64,000 nt of DNA, taken from assembly GCF_047663525.1 (NCBI RefSeq), contig NC_092591.1:29979001-30043000 (forward strand). The letters run 5' to 3'. Both the position numbers and the translations under genes were made by a program. The DNA is from Anas platyrhynchos (Eukaryota > Chordata > Aves > Anseriformes > Anatidae). Shown in pieces: positions 21,610 to 32,501 of the stretch. The notes beneath the pieces are model-generated. The model made no database searches. It saw only the letters and a list, made by a program, of their open reading frames with translations, and was not told the origin of the DNA. Positions within the stretch are counted from its first letter, which is position 1. Each line of letters begins with the position of its first letter.

Positions 21610-21622
21610 GGGCACCGTGACC
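21610..21622 (+). promoter_or_regulatory. Imperfect oestrogen response element upstream of ZP1
   Basis: GGGCAccgTGACC matches the ERE palindrome GGTCAnnnTGACC with one mismatch in the left half and a perfect right half, about 520 bases before the ZP1 start. Avian ZP1 is known to be made in liver under oestrogen control, so a site here is plausible; binding is inferred only. Confidence 0.35.
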
Positions 21623-21628
21623 TGGTGG

Positions 21629-21690
21629 AAGAGGTTCCTGCTGTGGGGCTGGGTGATCTTTACGCATCCCTTCCAACCCCAACCCTTTGG
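21629..21690 (+). mobile_element. CR1 3'-tail fragment
   Basis: gggctgggtgatctttacg followed by catcccttccaaccccaac is a diverged CR1 3' end in plus orientation. Only about 60 bases remain. Confidence 0.55.
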
Positions 21691-22083
21691 AGATGCCCCC
21701 ACCTAGACGTGCTCCTGACCCCACGGCCAGCAGGGCACCTGATGCCACCGCTGTCACCGTCACCTGGTGCCAGACCCCGCGCCCTGCGGCACGGCAGGAG
21801 GAAGGAGCCCAGCGGTGCCCGCGTGGTGCCGCTTCGGTCGCTGCTCTGGGTCCAGCCTCGCATCCTGCCGCCACCGAGTCTCGGTTCCCCGTTCGCGGGG
21901 CCGCGGGACAAGCCGTTCCTTTGAACAACTTTCGCTTCCCCCCACCGCCCTGCCAGCGCCCCGGCGGGCTGCGGCAGCGGGGTCGTGCTGGCCTGGGAAC
22001 CCCGGGAAGGGCTCGTCCCCCGTGTGGGGCAGGAGGCACCGTCCCGTCCCTGCCGGTCATCTGATTGCCCCCAGCCCCATGGA

Positions 22084-22089
22084 TATAAA
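22084..22089 (+). promoter_or_regulatory. ZP1 TATA box
   Basis: TATAAA inside catggatataaacgc, 55 bases before the ZP1 ATG; transcription would start near 22112, giving a 5' UTR of about 30 bases. Confidence 0.75.
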
Positions 22090-22143
22090 CGCACGGCCCC
22101 GCTGCTGCCCCACGGAGAGCCCCACACTGCTCTCAGCACCGCC

Positions 22144-25100
22144 ATGGGCTGGAGCCTCTCCTTGCTGCTGCCGCTGCTGCTGCTGCCCGTGGGGCCGCGC
22201 TCTGCCCTGGCGCTCCTGCAGTACCGCTACGACTGCGGGGACTACGGCATGCAGCTGCTGGCCTACGCCTCGCGGGGCCGCGCCGTGCGCTTCAAGGTCG
22301 TGGGTGAGTGGGGAGCTCAGGGACCCCGGTGCCGTCCCGACACCGGGCTGAGCCACGTGGCTTCTGGGGGTTTTGGGGGGTTCCCTGCGCATCCCCGGGG
22401 AGCATCGCGGCACGGTGCCGTGCACCGGGATGGGGCCAGCAAGGGGATGTGGGTGCGGGGCCACCTCACGTCCCCCCTCGGCGCCCCCACAGATGAGTTT
22501 GGCACCCGCTTTGAAGTGGCCAACTGCTCCATCTGCCTGCACTGGCTCAACACCGGGGCGGACGGCGCGTTCGTCTTCTCCTCTGGCTACGAGGGCTGCC
22601 ACGTGCTGGTCAAGGTGAGGCCGCGTCCCGCCCCTGAGGTGCCCGGTGGGGCAGGACGGGGGGCGTGACGGCCCCTCCTGTGTCCCCCCACAGGATGACC
22701 GCTATATTCTGAGGGTGCAGCTGGAGGAAACACTGCTCAGCGGGGTGGCGGTCGCCTCCTACGAGGTGAACATGACCTGCCCGCAGCCGGCCGACTACGA
22801 GACCGTCGCTGCCACGAGCCTGCGTGGCCAGCTCGAGCCCGTTCGGGGCAACGGCGTCCACCAGAGCCAGCCTGAGGTCCTCGTCCCCCAGGCTGGCCTC
22901 CTGCAGCACGTATCCCAGTCCGCCCTGGCTGTCCCCGTCCCCCAGCTGCCTCCCCGGCCCCCCAGGGACCAGGTTCACCCCGTGGCGCAGACACAGCCAG
23001 CTCTGGGGCTGCAGCGCCAGCCCAGCCTGGGGCTCCCAGGGCTCCAGCCCCAGAGCCAGGCAGGAGCAGCTCGCCCCCCCAGCCAGCCCCAGCCAGGCTT
23101 CATTCGCCCGGCTCTGCAGCCCCAGAACCAGCATGGGGCGGTGCACCCCGGGGGGCAGAGCCGCCCAGGCCTCCTTCGCCCGGGGCTCCAGCTCCAGAAC
23201 CAGCCTGGGCTGCTGCACCCGGGGGCGCAAACCCAGACGGGTCTCCTTCGTCCAGGGCTTCAGTCCCAAAACCAGAACGGATTGGTGCACCCTGGGGGAC
23301 AAACCCAAACCAGTCTCCTTCGCCCAGGGCTTCAGTCTCCAAACCAGAACGGATTGGTGCACCCCGGGGGGCAAACTCAAACTGGTGTCCTTCGCCCGGG
23401 GCTTCAGCCCCAAAATCATAATGGATTGGTGCACCCCGGGGGGCAAACCCAAACCAGTATCCTTCGACCAGGTCTTCAGACCCAAAGCCAGAACGGATTG
23501 GTGCACCCTGGGGGGCAAACCCAAACCGGTGTCCTTCGCCCGGGGCTTCAGTCCCCAAACCAGCCTGGGCTGCTGCATCCAGGGGTGCAAACCCAAACCA
23601 GTCTCCTTCGCCCAGGGCTTCAGTCCCCAAACCAGAACGGACTGGTGCACCCCGGGGGGCAAACCCAAACTGGTGTCCTTCGCCCGGCGCTTCAGTCCCA
23701 AAGCCAGAACGGATTGGTGCACCCTGGGGTTCAAACCCAGCCAGGTCTCCTTCGCCCAGGGCTGGTGCCCCCCGGCCTGCAGCCTGGCTCGGTGCACGCT
23801 GGAGCTCAGACGCAAGCCGGCTTTTCACGCCCAGGGCTTCATCCCCAAAGCCAGGCGGGCTCCTTTCTCCACAGCCTTCAGTCCCACGCCCACGCTGGCC
23901 TCCTCCACCCCAGCCTCCAGAGCCAGGCAGGGCTGCTGCAGCACGGCCAGCCCCGACCGGGGCTCCTGCGCCCGGCGCTTGCGCCTCGGCCGGGGCTGGT
24001 GCGCCCGGGGCTGCAGCCCCAAGCCCAGCCGGGGCTACTCCACCCTGGCCTTCACCCCCAGCCCGGTCTGCTGCGCCCCACGGCTCTCTTCTACCCCTCG
24101 GCAGGGGCAGGTGGGTCAGGGGGGTGGGCAGGGGGCTGTAGCCGGGGCGGGGGCATTCCTGGAGGGGCTTGGGGGGTGCTGAGGGTGGGCAGGGGGGATG
24201 CTTGGGTGGGAGGACACTAAGGTGGGCAGGGGATGCTTGCACAGGAGGTGTTTGGGGTGAGCAGGGGGGTGTTTGGGGTGAGTAGGGAGAAATTTGGGGA
24301 GGGCAGAGGGATGCTCAGGATGGGCAGGGGGTTGCTGAGGGAGCCCCCTCCCGGCCCCCTGCCCCCTTAGGCACGCAGCTGACGCGGGAGCAGTGCCAGG
24401 TGGCAGTGGGGCGTTTGTCCTGCATGGCCCCGCAGGGCCGCGATGCCTGCCTGCAGGCGGGGTGCTGCTACGATGACACGGACCGTGCAACGCCCTGCTA
24501 TTACGGCAACACAGGTAGGGGGCTCGGGGGGGGTCTCCCCGTCACCTGCCAGTGCCCTGCGGCCGCTGCCTTGCCCGTAACCAGTGCCGCCGCGTGCCGC
24601 AGCCACCGTGCAGTGCCTGCCCGAGGGGCACTTCGTGCTGGTGGTGCCGCGGGGCCTCTCCGTGCAGCCCTACAACCTGGACAGCGTGCGCCTGGCCAGC
24701 AGCACCCAGCCCGGCTGCCAGCCCGCCCAGACCACCGAGACCTTCGTCATGTTCCACTTCCCCGTCACGCAGTGCGGCACCACCGTGCAGGTTGGGGACG
24801 CAGCCCCCCGGGGCTCTGGGGCCGGGAGGTGGGCGATGGGAGCCCGACACACACACACACACACACGTGTGTCCCCCCCCAGGTGATTGAGGACCGGCTG
24901 ATCTACGAGAACCAGCTCATCTCCACCATCGACGTGCAGCCGGGTCCCCGCGGCTCCATCACGCGGGACAGCGTCTACATGTAAGGAAGGGGACGCGGGG
25001 TGGGGGCGTGGGGCAGCAGGACCCCCCCCGACACCACACGGCTCACCCCGACGGTCCCCCCCTGCAGCCTCCACGCCCGCTGCATCTACAACGCCAGCGA

Positions 25101-26072
25101 GCTGCTGCCGCTGCGCCTGGAGGTGGCCGTGCCCCCCACCGCCGCCCCCATGGCGCAGCCGGGCCCGCTGCGCCTGCAGCTGCGCATCGCCACCGGTGAG
25201 CAGCCCCGCGTAGCCCCCCCGGCTGCCCCCCTGCCCGCCCAGCGAGGGCCGCAGCCCGCTCAGCATCGTGTGGTTCTGCAGATGAGAGCTACAGCGCCTA
25301 CCACGCGGAGGGCGAGTACCCCCTGGTGAAGGTGCTGCGGGACCCCATCTACGTGGAGGTGCGGCTGCTGCAGAAGACCGACCCCAACCTGGTGCTGGTG
25401 CTGCACCAGTGCTGGGCGGCCCCCAGCACCGGCCCGGCGGCCGAGCCCCAGTGGCCTCTCCTGGTGGATGGGTGAGCAGGCGGGGAGAGGGTGGCCAGGG
25501 GGAGTTTTGCCCGTCCTGACCCCGCGTCCCCTCCCCAAGGTGTCCCTTCGCTGGGGACAACTACAGGACGCAGCTGGTGCCCGTGGGCCCCGCCTCGCCG
25601 CAGCTGCCCTTCCCCAGCCACTACCAGCGCTTCGTCGTCTCCACCTTCACCTTCGTGGACACCCCCTCCATGGCGGTGCTGGAGGGAGAGGTGAGGGGTG
25701 GCGGCATGGGTCCCTGTGCTGTGGGGGTCCATGTGTTGTAGGGACCCCCTTGCTCTGCGGGACATGGAGCAATTTGTGATTTGTCACCGCTGCTCGCAGG
25801 TGTACATCCTGTGCAGTGCCTCCGTGTGCCACCTGGCGCAGCCCGAGCCCTGCCGGCCCTCCTGCCAGCTGGCCGTGCCCTCCCGTAAGTTGGGCTTGGT
25901 GTGGGGAGGGTCCTGACCGCCCCTGGCTCTCCCCCACACCAACCCTCGTGATATCCCTTCCCCAGGAGCCCGCCGGGCAGCAGGGGACAAGGGGACAGCG
26001 AACGCCGTGGGCACGGTCACCTCCCAGGGCCGAGTCGTCTTCCCCAAGAGGCCTGCGGCGGGGAGAGGCTGA
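22144..26072 (+). CDS. ZP1: Zona pellucida sperm-binding protein 1 (egg-coat glycoprotein)
   Basis: Eleven exons: 22144-22303, 22493-22614, 22694-24110, 24371-24514, 24603-24790, 24883-24980, 25068-25195, 25282-25471, 25540-25690, 25800-25884 and 25966-26072; all phases agree, 929 residues, close to chicken ZP1. Order of parts: signal peptide (1 to about 22), cysteine-containing N-terminal ZP-N domain (about 25-140), a Gln/Pro-rich spacer with a 24-residue tandem repeat (about 228-445 and degenerate copies to about 560), a P-type trefoil (567-614; [19 protein letters not shown]), a ZP module (615 to about 890) and a furin site RARR at 895-898. After the furin site only about 30 residues follow and no transmembrane helix exists, as in avian ZP1, which is secreted by the liver and carried to the oocyte. 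It crosslinks egg-coat filaments. A TATA box and ERE-like site lie upstream. Confidence 0.97.
23095..23760 (+). repeat. 72-base coding tandem repeat in ZP1 exon 3
   Basis: About nine to ten tandem 72-base units, each encoding 24 residues of the form [15 protein letters not shown] plus LVHPGGQTQ. Outer units are more diverged (24-25 residues), inner ones nearly identical, and degenerate copies continue to about 24090. The array keeps other frames open on both strands, which explains several long spurious frames. Confidence 0.9.
24848..24872. repeat. AC/GT microsatellite in ZP1 intron 5
   Basis: Eight to nine AC units running into gtgtgt, beside the exon 6 acceptor. A similar shorter AC/GC run lies at 29949-29970 in a PRPF19 intron. 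Confidence 0.8.
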
Positions 26073-26133
26073 GCCCTGCACTGCCGCTTCCCTGGGGCAC
26101 GGGCTGCCCTTTTCCTCCGCCTCAACCCCAAAC

Positions 26134-26139
26134 AATAAA
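26134..26139 (+). terminator. ZP1 poly(A) signal
   Basis: AATAAA 62 bases after the ZP1 stop. The PRPF19 poly(A) signal on the other strand is only about 210 bases further, so the genes meet tail to tail. Confidence 0.85.
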
Positions 26140-26350
26140 CCAAAGAAGAGCAGAGCTGTGGCTGCAGTGCTTTGTCTGGGCTCCATCGCAAAAGAAAAGG
26201 CTGAAGCCTTGGAGCTGCTGTGGCCACACAGCCTCTGCCCCCTGCTCACGGCCCCTCCGGCAGCACAGGGCCAGGGGAGGGAGGGGAGCGCCCCCAGGCC
26301 CCTGCTCGCCCCCTCCCCAGCAGGCTGAGAGCTGCTAAGGTGAATAATTC

Positions 26351-26356
26351 TTTATT
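26351..26356 (-). terminator. PRPF19 poly(A) signal
   Basis: AATAAA on the minus strand, about 375 bases after the PRPF19 stop codon; the stretch 26357-26730 is the 3' UTR. Confidence 0.8.
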
Positions 26357-26730
26357 TCCATCCTGAAACTAGTAACTGCTTACAAAACCTGCACAGGGTC
26401 CCCCTCCCTCCCTCCCTCCCTCCCCACGTGCCCCCCACAACCCGTCACGAAATCCCACCCGCGCACGCTGGGCACATCGCTTACAGCCACGGCAGAGAAC
26501 CCAAAGCCTGAAAGACAAACACCAAAACTGGAAAAGAAGAAAACCAAAACAACAAATCCATAAAGCACAGGGAGGGCAACATCCAACTAACTTCCCCTCT
26601 CCAGCAGCTAGAGATGGGGAGCCTAAAGGAGTAACGAAACCCCCTCCCTCCCTCCCAACCCCCCCGAAACCCTCCCTCCCCACCCCAAACCCCAGCGCTG
26701 CAGCGGGAGCTGCCGGCCCCGGCCCCGGGG

Positions 26731-29700
26731 CTACAGGCTGTAGAACTTGAGGCTCCGGTCCATGCCCGTGGAGGCGATGAACTTGGCGTGGTGGCCAAAA
26801 GCCACTCCCGTGGTGAGGCCGCTGTGCTCTGCGGAGGGAAGGCAGCAAAGGGTTAGGGCTGGGCCACGCCGAGGTGCTTCCCCTCCCGCCCTCAGCCCCG
26901 TGCCCCGCACCAGTGAAGTGGAGGATTTCTGTCCACTGCTTGCAGATGTAGATCTGGACGTCCGTCCCGCCCAGCGCCAGGTAGGTGCCGCTCTGGTCAA
27001 AGATGAGAGACTTCACCTGGGAAGGAGAGGGGGAAAAAGGCTTCAGGACACACCTGGGGAGCTCCAGCTGCTCCTCTCTGCCCCAACACCCATGTGGCAC
27101 CTCCACCTTGGGCTTCCCAGAGCGTGTGAGCAGGGCTGGGGTGGCCAGCAGCAGCCCAGCAGGCTGCCAGAGGGGAAAAGGGACTGCCACGCACCTCGAA
27201 GTTATTGTCCAGCTGCAGCGTCTTGAAGTTCTTGAGCTTACGCAAGTCCCAGAGCTTAACGGAGGAGTCATCTGCGGCTGTGGCCAGGTAGTAGCCGTTC
27301 TCGGAGAAGGCGATGCTGGTGATGGGGCCCGAGTGCCCCGGGAAGTTGGCCACGTTGGTGCGTTCCTGGGGACAGGAGGGTCAGACACGGGCTGCTGGCA
27401 GGGAGACGCTGCCTCGGGGAGCAGCTTAGCCAGGAGAGGGACAACAGCCCCCAGGGGACAGCGAGAGTTTGCAGGTGCAGGGATGAGGAAAGCCCCAGGG
27501 CTGTGTCCCCGCCATGCGGCACCAAACTCCCTCTGCTGTTCACAACAGCCCCAGGGACACTGGAGAGCAGATCCCTGCACCTCTCACTCTGCCAATGAAG
27601 CTCAGCCCACAGCAGATTGCACAGTCGGGCTGCTGCAGAGCTAAGGTGGCCCAGTGAGCTGGCACAGAGCACAGAAAACAGCAGGAGCTGCCCCTGTGCC
27701 GGGGCTCCAGCACAGCCGCAGGGCACCGAGCCCACCATGCCGCCGACTCCACACCCCCTGCGTGCCCTGGGCCAGCCCTACCTTCAGATCCCAGATCTTG
27801 ATCTGAGAGTCCATCGTCCCTGTCCCAAAAATGAGCCCGTCTGGGTGGAACTGAGCACAGGTGAGAGCTGCAGAGACACAGGGAAACAGCGGGGGGCTGA
27901 GGAGGCTCTGCCCTGGGACAGCCCTTCCACCAACAGCCCCCAGACGAGTTCTCCCATGCTCCGAGAGGCCACGGCCCCGTGGGCAGAAAAATACCACTCT
28001 GCACGGTCACAGGAGCCCCCCCGGGTGGGCACACTCAGCCTTACCACAGCCAGAGCTCTCGTCTGTCACCTTGGTGAGGACACGGCCGGTCTGGATGTCC
28101 GAGAAAGCCCAGTACTGGAAGGGAGGAACAGGGTGCTGAGCACACAGCGACAGCACGGGGGGTCTGCACGCTCTGAGCCAGCTCCGGGCCTCACCTGGTC
28201 ATCAGAAGAGCTGAGCAGGTAGTCACCCGTGGCGTGCAGACTCAGCCCGGTCACGGAGCCCTCGTGGGCACGCACAACCTGCACGCAGGAGGCGTTAGGC
28301 ACAGACCAGATCCTGATGGTAGCATCGGGAGAAGCCGAGAACACCAGCTCCTAAAGAGGGGCGAGGCAGGAAGGTTAACACCAAAGCACCGCCGGGCTTC
28401 TGTCTGAAAGCTGCTAAAGGCGGGATCTGGCCAGAGAAAGACACGGGGTGCCCGACCCAGGCAAGTCTGGCCACGAAGGAAGAGGCCAGAAGGGACAGCA
28501 GCGCACCTGCGAGGGGTGGAACACGACGCTGGTGACCTTCTTGGAGTGGCCCTTGAGCGTGGCCAGGATCTGCTCTGAGCTCTTGTCAAAGACGATGACG
28601 TTTTTATCAGCCCCGCCTGGAAAACACAGCGGGGAGCTGGGAGAGATGCAGCGAGGCCAGCCGCGTCCAACATCTCCCCGTTGCTCCCGGAGAGCTCTGC
28701 CATGAGCTGAGAGAATTCCTCACCCCCCTTTCTTTGCCCCCCTCAGCCCCCAGAAGCACAAAGCCCTGCTCCCAAGCAGCCGCGGGCTCTCTGTTGCCAC
28801 CCGATTCCCCGTGACGCGGAGGCGGCTCCCTTACCGGTGAGGATCTTGTTGGTGTCGGAAGGACAGAGGTCCAAGGCCAGGATCCCCGGGATGCTGGCAC
28901 TGTGCAGCCCCTGCACGATGCAGAAGGACGCCAGGTTAGTGCTGCGAGCAAGAAAACGCTCCACAGGGAACAGAGAGGGTCCTGGGGGGAGCCCAGGGTG
29001 CTCTGATTCAGCTGTAGGAGCCCGTACCACCTGCACCCCAGCACAGATCCCCGTGGGAAGAGCCACGACCCTCTGCTAGCTCTGCCCAGCAGCAGACCCA
29101 GCTCCTTTTGATGTTGCCAAGCGCGTACCCAGCAGCAAGCAGAGTTTTTGAGTGCCCATCCCGCATCGCAGCACTCACCACGTGCGAGGCGACCTGCCGG
29201 TACTTGCTGAGCTCCTCCGGCTTCACCAGCTCCTCCGGAACCGTCTTGCCTCTCTGCAAAAGGAGAAGGGCACAGGGATAGGCACCTCAGGACATGTCAC
29301 GTCCTCGCTTCCACAGCCTCTCGGGAGCAGAAGGGGGCTGCTCACCTTCTTACGCTCCGTGGTCAGCACCGTGGCCTTGTCTTGAAGCTGCAAAACAAGA
29401 GGACAGCGGCTGCAGCCTAGGCTGGAGAACCAGGTGCAGGGGCAGGCTGGAGAGCAGCCACTGAGCTCTGCAGCGGCACAAGCGGCAGGTCCTCACCTTC
29501 TGGATGATCTCGGGGGTCATGCCGGCGAGCTCTCCCAGGTCCATGGACTCCCCAGCTCCCTGCGGGGCACAGAATTAGTTATATGTGGGACGGGAACACC
29601 GGGGAAAAGTGCAGAGTGAGGCAGAGGGGACTCACCGCCACGTTGGGCTGGGAGGACGGCACGGTCTGGGGCACGATGAGGCCAGCCTGAGGCTTCAGCG

Positions 29701-30511
29701 TCGCCAGAGCTGCGGAGGCAGAGGAGCGCCGTGAGGCCCTGCCCCGTCTCCCCGAGGCTCACGGCCGTCCCCCTTTCCCCGTCACCTTCTCTGGCGGCGG
29801 TGACCTCCTTGGTGAGCCGGGCGATGACGCGGCAGGCGGCGTCGTGCTGGTAGAGCGCGTGGGACAGCTCCTGGCGTGTGGTCTGCAGCTGCTGGCGCAG
29901 GGTGAAGCTGTGCAGCATGACGGCGTCCTGCCGGGACGGGGCACGCTCAGACACACACACACACGCACGCTCAGCCCCGTTACCGGCCCCCGCTCCCACC
30001 CCCGGGGCTGCCACTCACCCACTCATCCTGCAGCGCCTTCAGGATGGCCGGGATGCTGGTGGCGGACGGAGGCTTGGGCCGGATCGGGTGGGCGACTGCC
30101 GATGGGATGGCACGGGGGGGGGTCAGCCGCCTCCTCCCCGCCCCGCAGCCCCCCCTCCGTGCCCACACCGAGCAGTTGGGCCCGGTGCAGCCCCCGCGGG
30201 GCCGGGCTCAGCCCCGGTGGGCGCCGTTACCCTTGATGTCGATGAGCTGCTCCTCGGACAGCGGCTGGTTGTTGACCGGGTCGGTGCCGTTCTCCGCGAT
30301 GTACTTCTCGATCAGCCGCCGCTCGTAGACGTGGTTGGAGACGGGCGACACGCACGGGTGCTCGGGGACCTCGTTGGAGACTGGGGGGGAGGCCGCGGGT
30401 CACGGCGCGGCACCGACACCGCCCCCGCCCCCGGTACCGAGCGCGGTCCCGGCAGGGCCCGAACCCCCCCCCCCGGTGCGCCCCGCGCTCACTGGAGCAG
30501 ATGAGGGCCAT
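26731..30511 (-). CDS. PRPF19: Pre-mRNA-processing factor 19 (U-box E3 ubiquitin ligase)
   Basis: Sixteen exons on the minus strand: 30493-30511, 30231-30380, 30019-30095, 29786-29927, 29636-29709, 29497-29559, 29346-29387, 29179-29253, 28835-28910, 28507-28616, 28195-28350, 28045-28114, 27782-27867, 27195-27365, 26911-27016 and 26731-26828. The total is 504 residues, exactly the human length, with near identity to the human protein as I recall it. The N-terminal U-box (1 to about 70) begins [20 protein letters not shown]; a Prp19 coiled-coil segment (about 75-135) mediates tetramerisation; seven WD40 blades fill about 210-504 and end [11 protein letters not shown]. It is the core of the NineTeen complex that activates the spliceosome and also acts in DNA repair. 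The first exon carries just 19 coding bases. Identity is certain. Confidence 0.98.
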
Positions 30512-30790
30512 GGCGGGGCCGCCCCGCTCCGCTTCCGCCTCCCGCTTCCGCTTCCGGTCCCGGTGTGTGTGGGGGGGGGCGCGCGGAGCCCCTCCGCAGC
30601 TCCCGCCGCCTCACGCGGGCTCCGCCGCCGGAAACGGAAGCGCTCCCGGCGTGCCCCGCGGCGGGGGGGGGCGGGGCCGCGGAGGCGCTCGGGACTACAG
30701 CTCCCAGGGTGCCCCGCGGCAGGGGGGCGGGGGGCGGGGGGCTGAGCGCGCGGCCCCGCAGCGCCCCCGTGCGGCGGCGGGGTACGGGGG
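30512..30790. promoter_or_regulatory. Bidirectional CpG promoter of PRPF19 and TMEM109
   Basis: CpG-rich stretch between the divergent genes. It has clustered ETS cores (gcttccgcttccggt, 30541-30556; ggaaacggaag near 30631) and a ZNF143/SBS-type motif, actacagctcccagggtgc, at 30694-30712. No TATA box. Such motif sets are typical of bidirectional housekeeping promoters. The TMEM109 first exon is presumably non-coding and lies within or just after this stretch. Confidence 0.65.
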
Positions 30791-31450
30791 GGGGCATGGG
30801 GCGGGGGGGCACGGAGGGATTTGGGGGGGCGGGGGGGGCTGATTGGGGAGGGGGGGGAAATGGGGGGGAACGGGGGGGGAAGGGGAGAGCGGGGGGGGCG
30901 GGAGGAGGGGGTTTGGGGGGGGTTAGGGGGGTGTGGGGGGGGCTAGGGAGGGATTGGGGGGGCTATGGGGGGATTTGGGGGGGCCGGGGGGGCTATGGGG
31001 GCATTTGGGGGGGTTACGGGGGGATTTGGGGAGGGTAAGGGGGGATTTGGGGGGGTTACAGGGGGATTTGGGGGGGGCAGGGGGTGTTATGGGGGATTGG
31101 AGGGGTTAGGGGGGGGATTTGGGGAGGGTAAGGGGGGGGTTGGGGGAGTTACAGGGGAATTGGGGGGGATTTGGGGGAGTTATGGGGGATTTGGGAGGGT
31201 TAGGGAGGGATTTGGGGGTTTATGGGGGGATTGGGGGTGAGTCAGGGGGGGACTTGGGGAGGGTTGGGGGGGATTTCAGGGGGTTGCAGGGGGATGTGGG
31301 GGGTTAGAGGGGTGTTGGGAGGTGTTTGGGGGTAATGGGGACGCTTGAAGGGTATTTTGGGGGATAAACGGGGGGGTAAATGGGGGTGTACACTGGGGGG
31401 GTAATAGGGGGATGTTTCGGGGGGTTAAGGGGGGTTATATTGGGGTGCTG
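30785..31450. repeat. G-rich tandem array with quadruplex potential
   Basis: About 660 bases of degenerate units such as gggggatttgggggggtta, 15-30 bases long. Runs of four or more G recur every few bases on the plus strand, so multiple G-quadruplexes are possible. It lies between the shared promoter and the first TMEM109 coding exon, within the likely first intron of TMEM109. Confidence 0.85.
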
Positions 31451-31607
31451 GGGGTCCGGCAGAGGGGTGGGGGGGTCACACCGGGCACAGGAGGGGGTCC
31501 TGGGGGGGAGCTGGGGTGCTTGGTGGGCACGGGGGGTGGTGGTGGGGGGGCACAGCCCCTGCTGCCCCCCCCACGGTGCCGCTCCCCGCAGAGCCCAGGC
31601 GCCGGGG

Positions 31608-32501
31608 ATGGGGGGCGACACCGGGGGGAGCCGGGCCCTGCTGGGGGCCGCGCTGCTGCCGCTGCCCTGGGCCCCCTCACTGGGGGCGGCGGCGGCGGGG
31701 GGGGGCCCGGAGAGCTTCGTGCCCCCCCCGTCCCCAGCACCGACCCGCTGTGGCGCCTGGGCCACGCCGCCTGGGCCACGCTGGAGGGCTGGCTGGGCCC
31801 CGAGCCACTGCGCCTGCTGGCGGAGGTGAGCCCCAGACCCCTATTTTGGGGGGTTACGGGGACGCTGAGGGGGTGTCGCCCCCCCCCAGCCCCCAAGCCC
31901 CCTGTTTGCCCCCCCGCAGGGCCTGGCAGCCGTGCTGTGGCTGGTCTCCTCCGCCATCTCGGCCGGCCTGGCCGTGCTCAGCACCGTGGCGGGGGACATC
32001 CTGAGCGCCTGCGGCCTGGGCGGTGAGTCTGGGATGAGGGGGGGCACCCCCAAACGACCCCCACACGCCACCAGCACCCCCCCGACCCCGTTGTTTTCCC
32101 CCCTTCCAGGGGCCGGGCTGGTGCGCGGGGCGGCGCTGGCCCCCGGCGAGGTGCAGCGGGTGCTGCTGTGGGGGCTGGCGGCGCTGGCGGGGGCCCGGCT
32201 GCTGCGGCGGCTGCTGGGGGTGCTGCTGGCCCCGCTGCGGCGGGCGCTGCGCTGCCTCAAGCTCTGCTGCTTCCTGGCAGCCTTCCTCCGCGTGGCGGCC
32301 GCCGAAGGCAGCGGCCCCACGGCGCAGGCGGCGATGCTGCTGGGCCTCTGGGGGCTCTACCTGCTGCTGGGGGGCGGCGGGGAGCACCCCCCCGGCCCCG
32401 AGGCCAGGCTGGAAGCCGCCGTCCGCAGCCTGGAGTGGAAGGTGGAGGAGCTGTGCCGCTGGCACAGGTGGGGGGGGGCCCAGAACCGCGAGGAGGAGTG
32501 A
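31608..32501 (+). CDS. TMEM109: Transmembrane protein 109 (mitsugumin-23), with a frame break in the assembled sequence
   Basis: Three coding exons: about 31592-31825 (ATG 31608), 31920-32022 and 32110-32501. The end of exon 1 and the rest read WATLEGWLGPEPLRLLAE, VLWLVSSAISAGLAVLS, ALAPGEVQRVLLWG and a C-terminal coiled coil ARLEAAVRSLEWKVEEL ending NREEE. This matches the TMEM109 layout: signal peptide, three membrane segments, coiled-coil tail; it is a voltage-insensitive cation channel of ER and nuclear membranes. The signal peptide (MGGDTGGSRALLGAALLP) is in one frame, but the DPLWRLGHAAW block that follows is in another. The switch falls between about 31697 and 31740, next to a G9 run (31697-31705) and a C8 run (31722-31729). 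No intron of workable size fits there, so a homopolymer-length error or true indel is likely. Later joins agree in phase. Confidence 0.85.

Larger units (their letters stand above)
20491..22083. other. ZP1 5' flank, no gene seen
   Basis: 1.6 kb with no credible coding frame. It holds a CR1 tail (about 21629-21690), an oestrogen-response-like palindrome (21610-21622), and two related blocks (21351-21445 and 21877-21945) described in the findings. It ends at the ZP1 TATA box. Confidence 0.55.

Noticed and set aside
22610-24242. Long frames of about 380-450 residues overlapping ZP1 exon 3 on both strands
   Set aside because: They arise because the 72-base unit is a multiple of three and lacks stops in several frames. 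They carry no domain, no splice logic and a biased composition; ZP1 itself explains the sequence.
30565-31307. Glycine-rich plus-strand frames resembling structural proteins
   Set aside because: The G-rich array translates to Gly/Trp repeats in any frame; no homology and no splice or start context.
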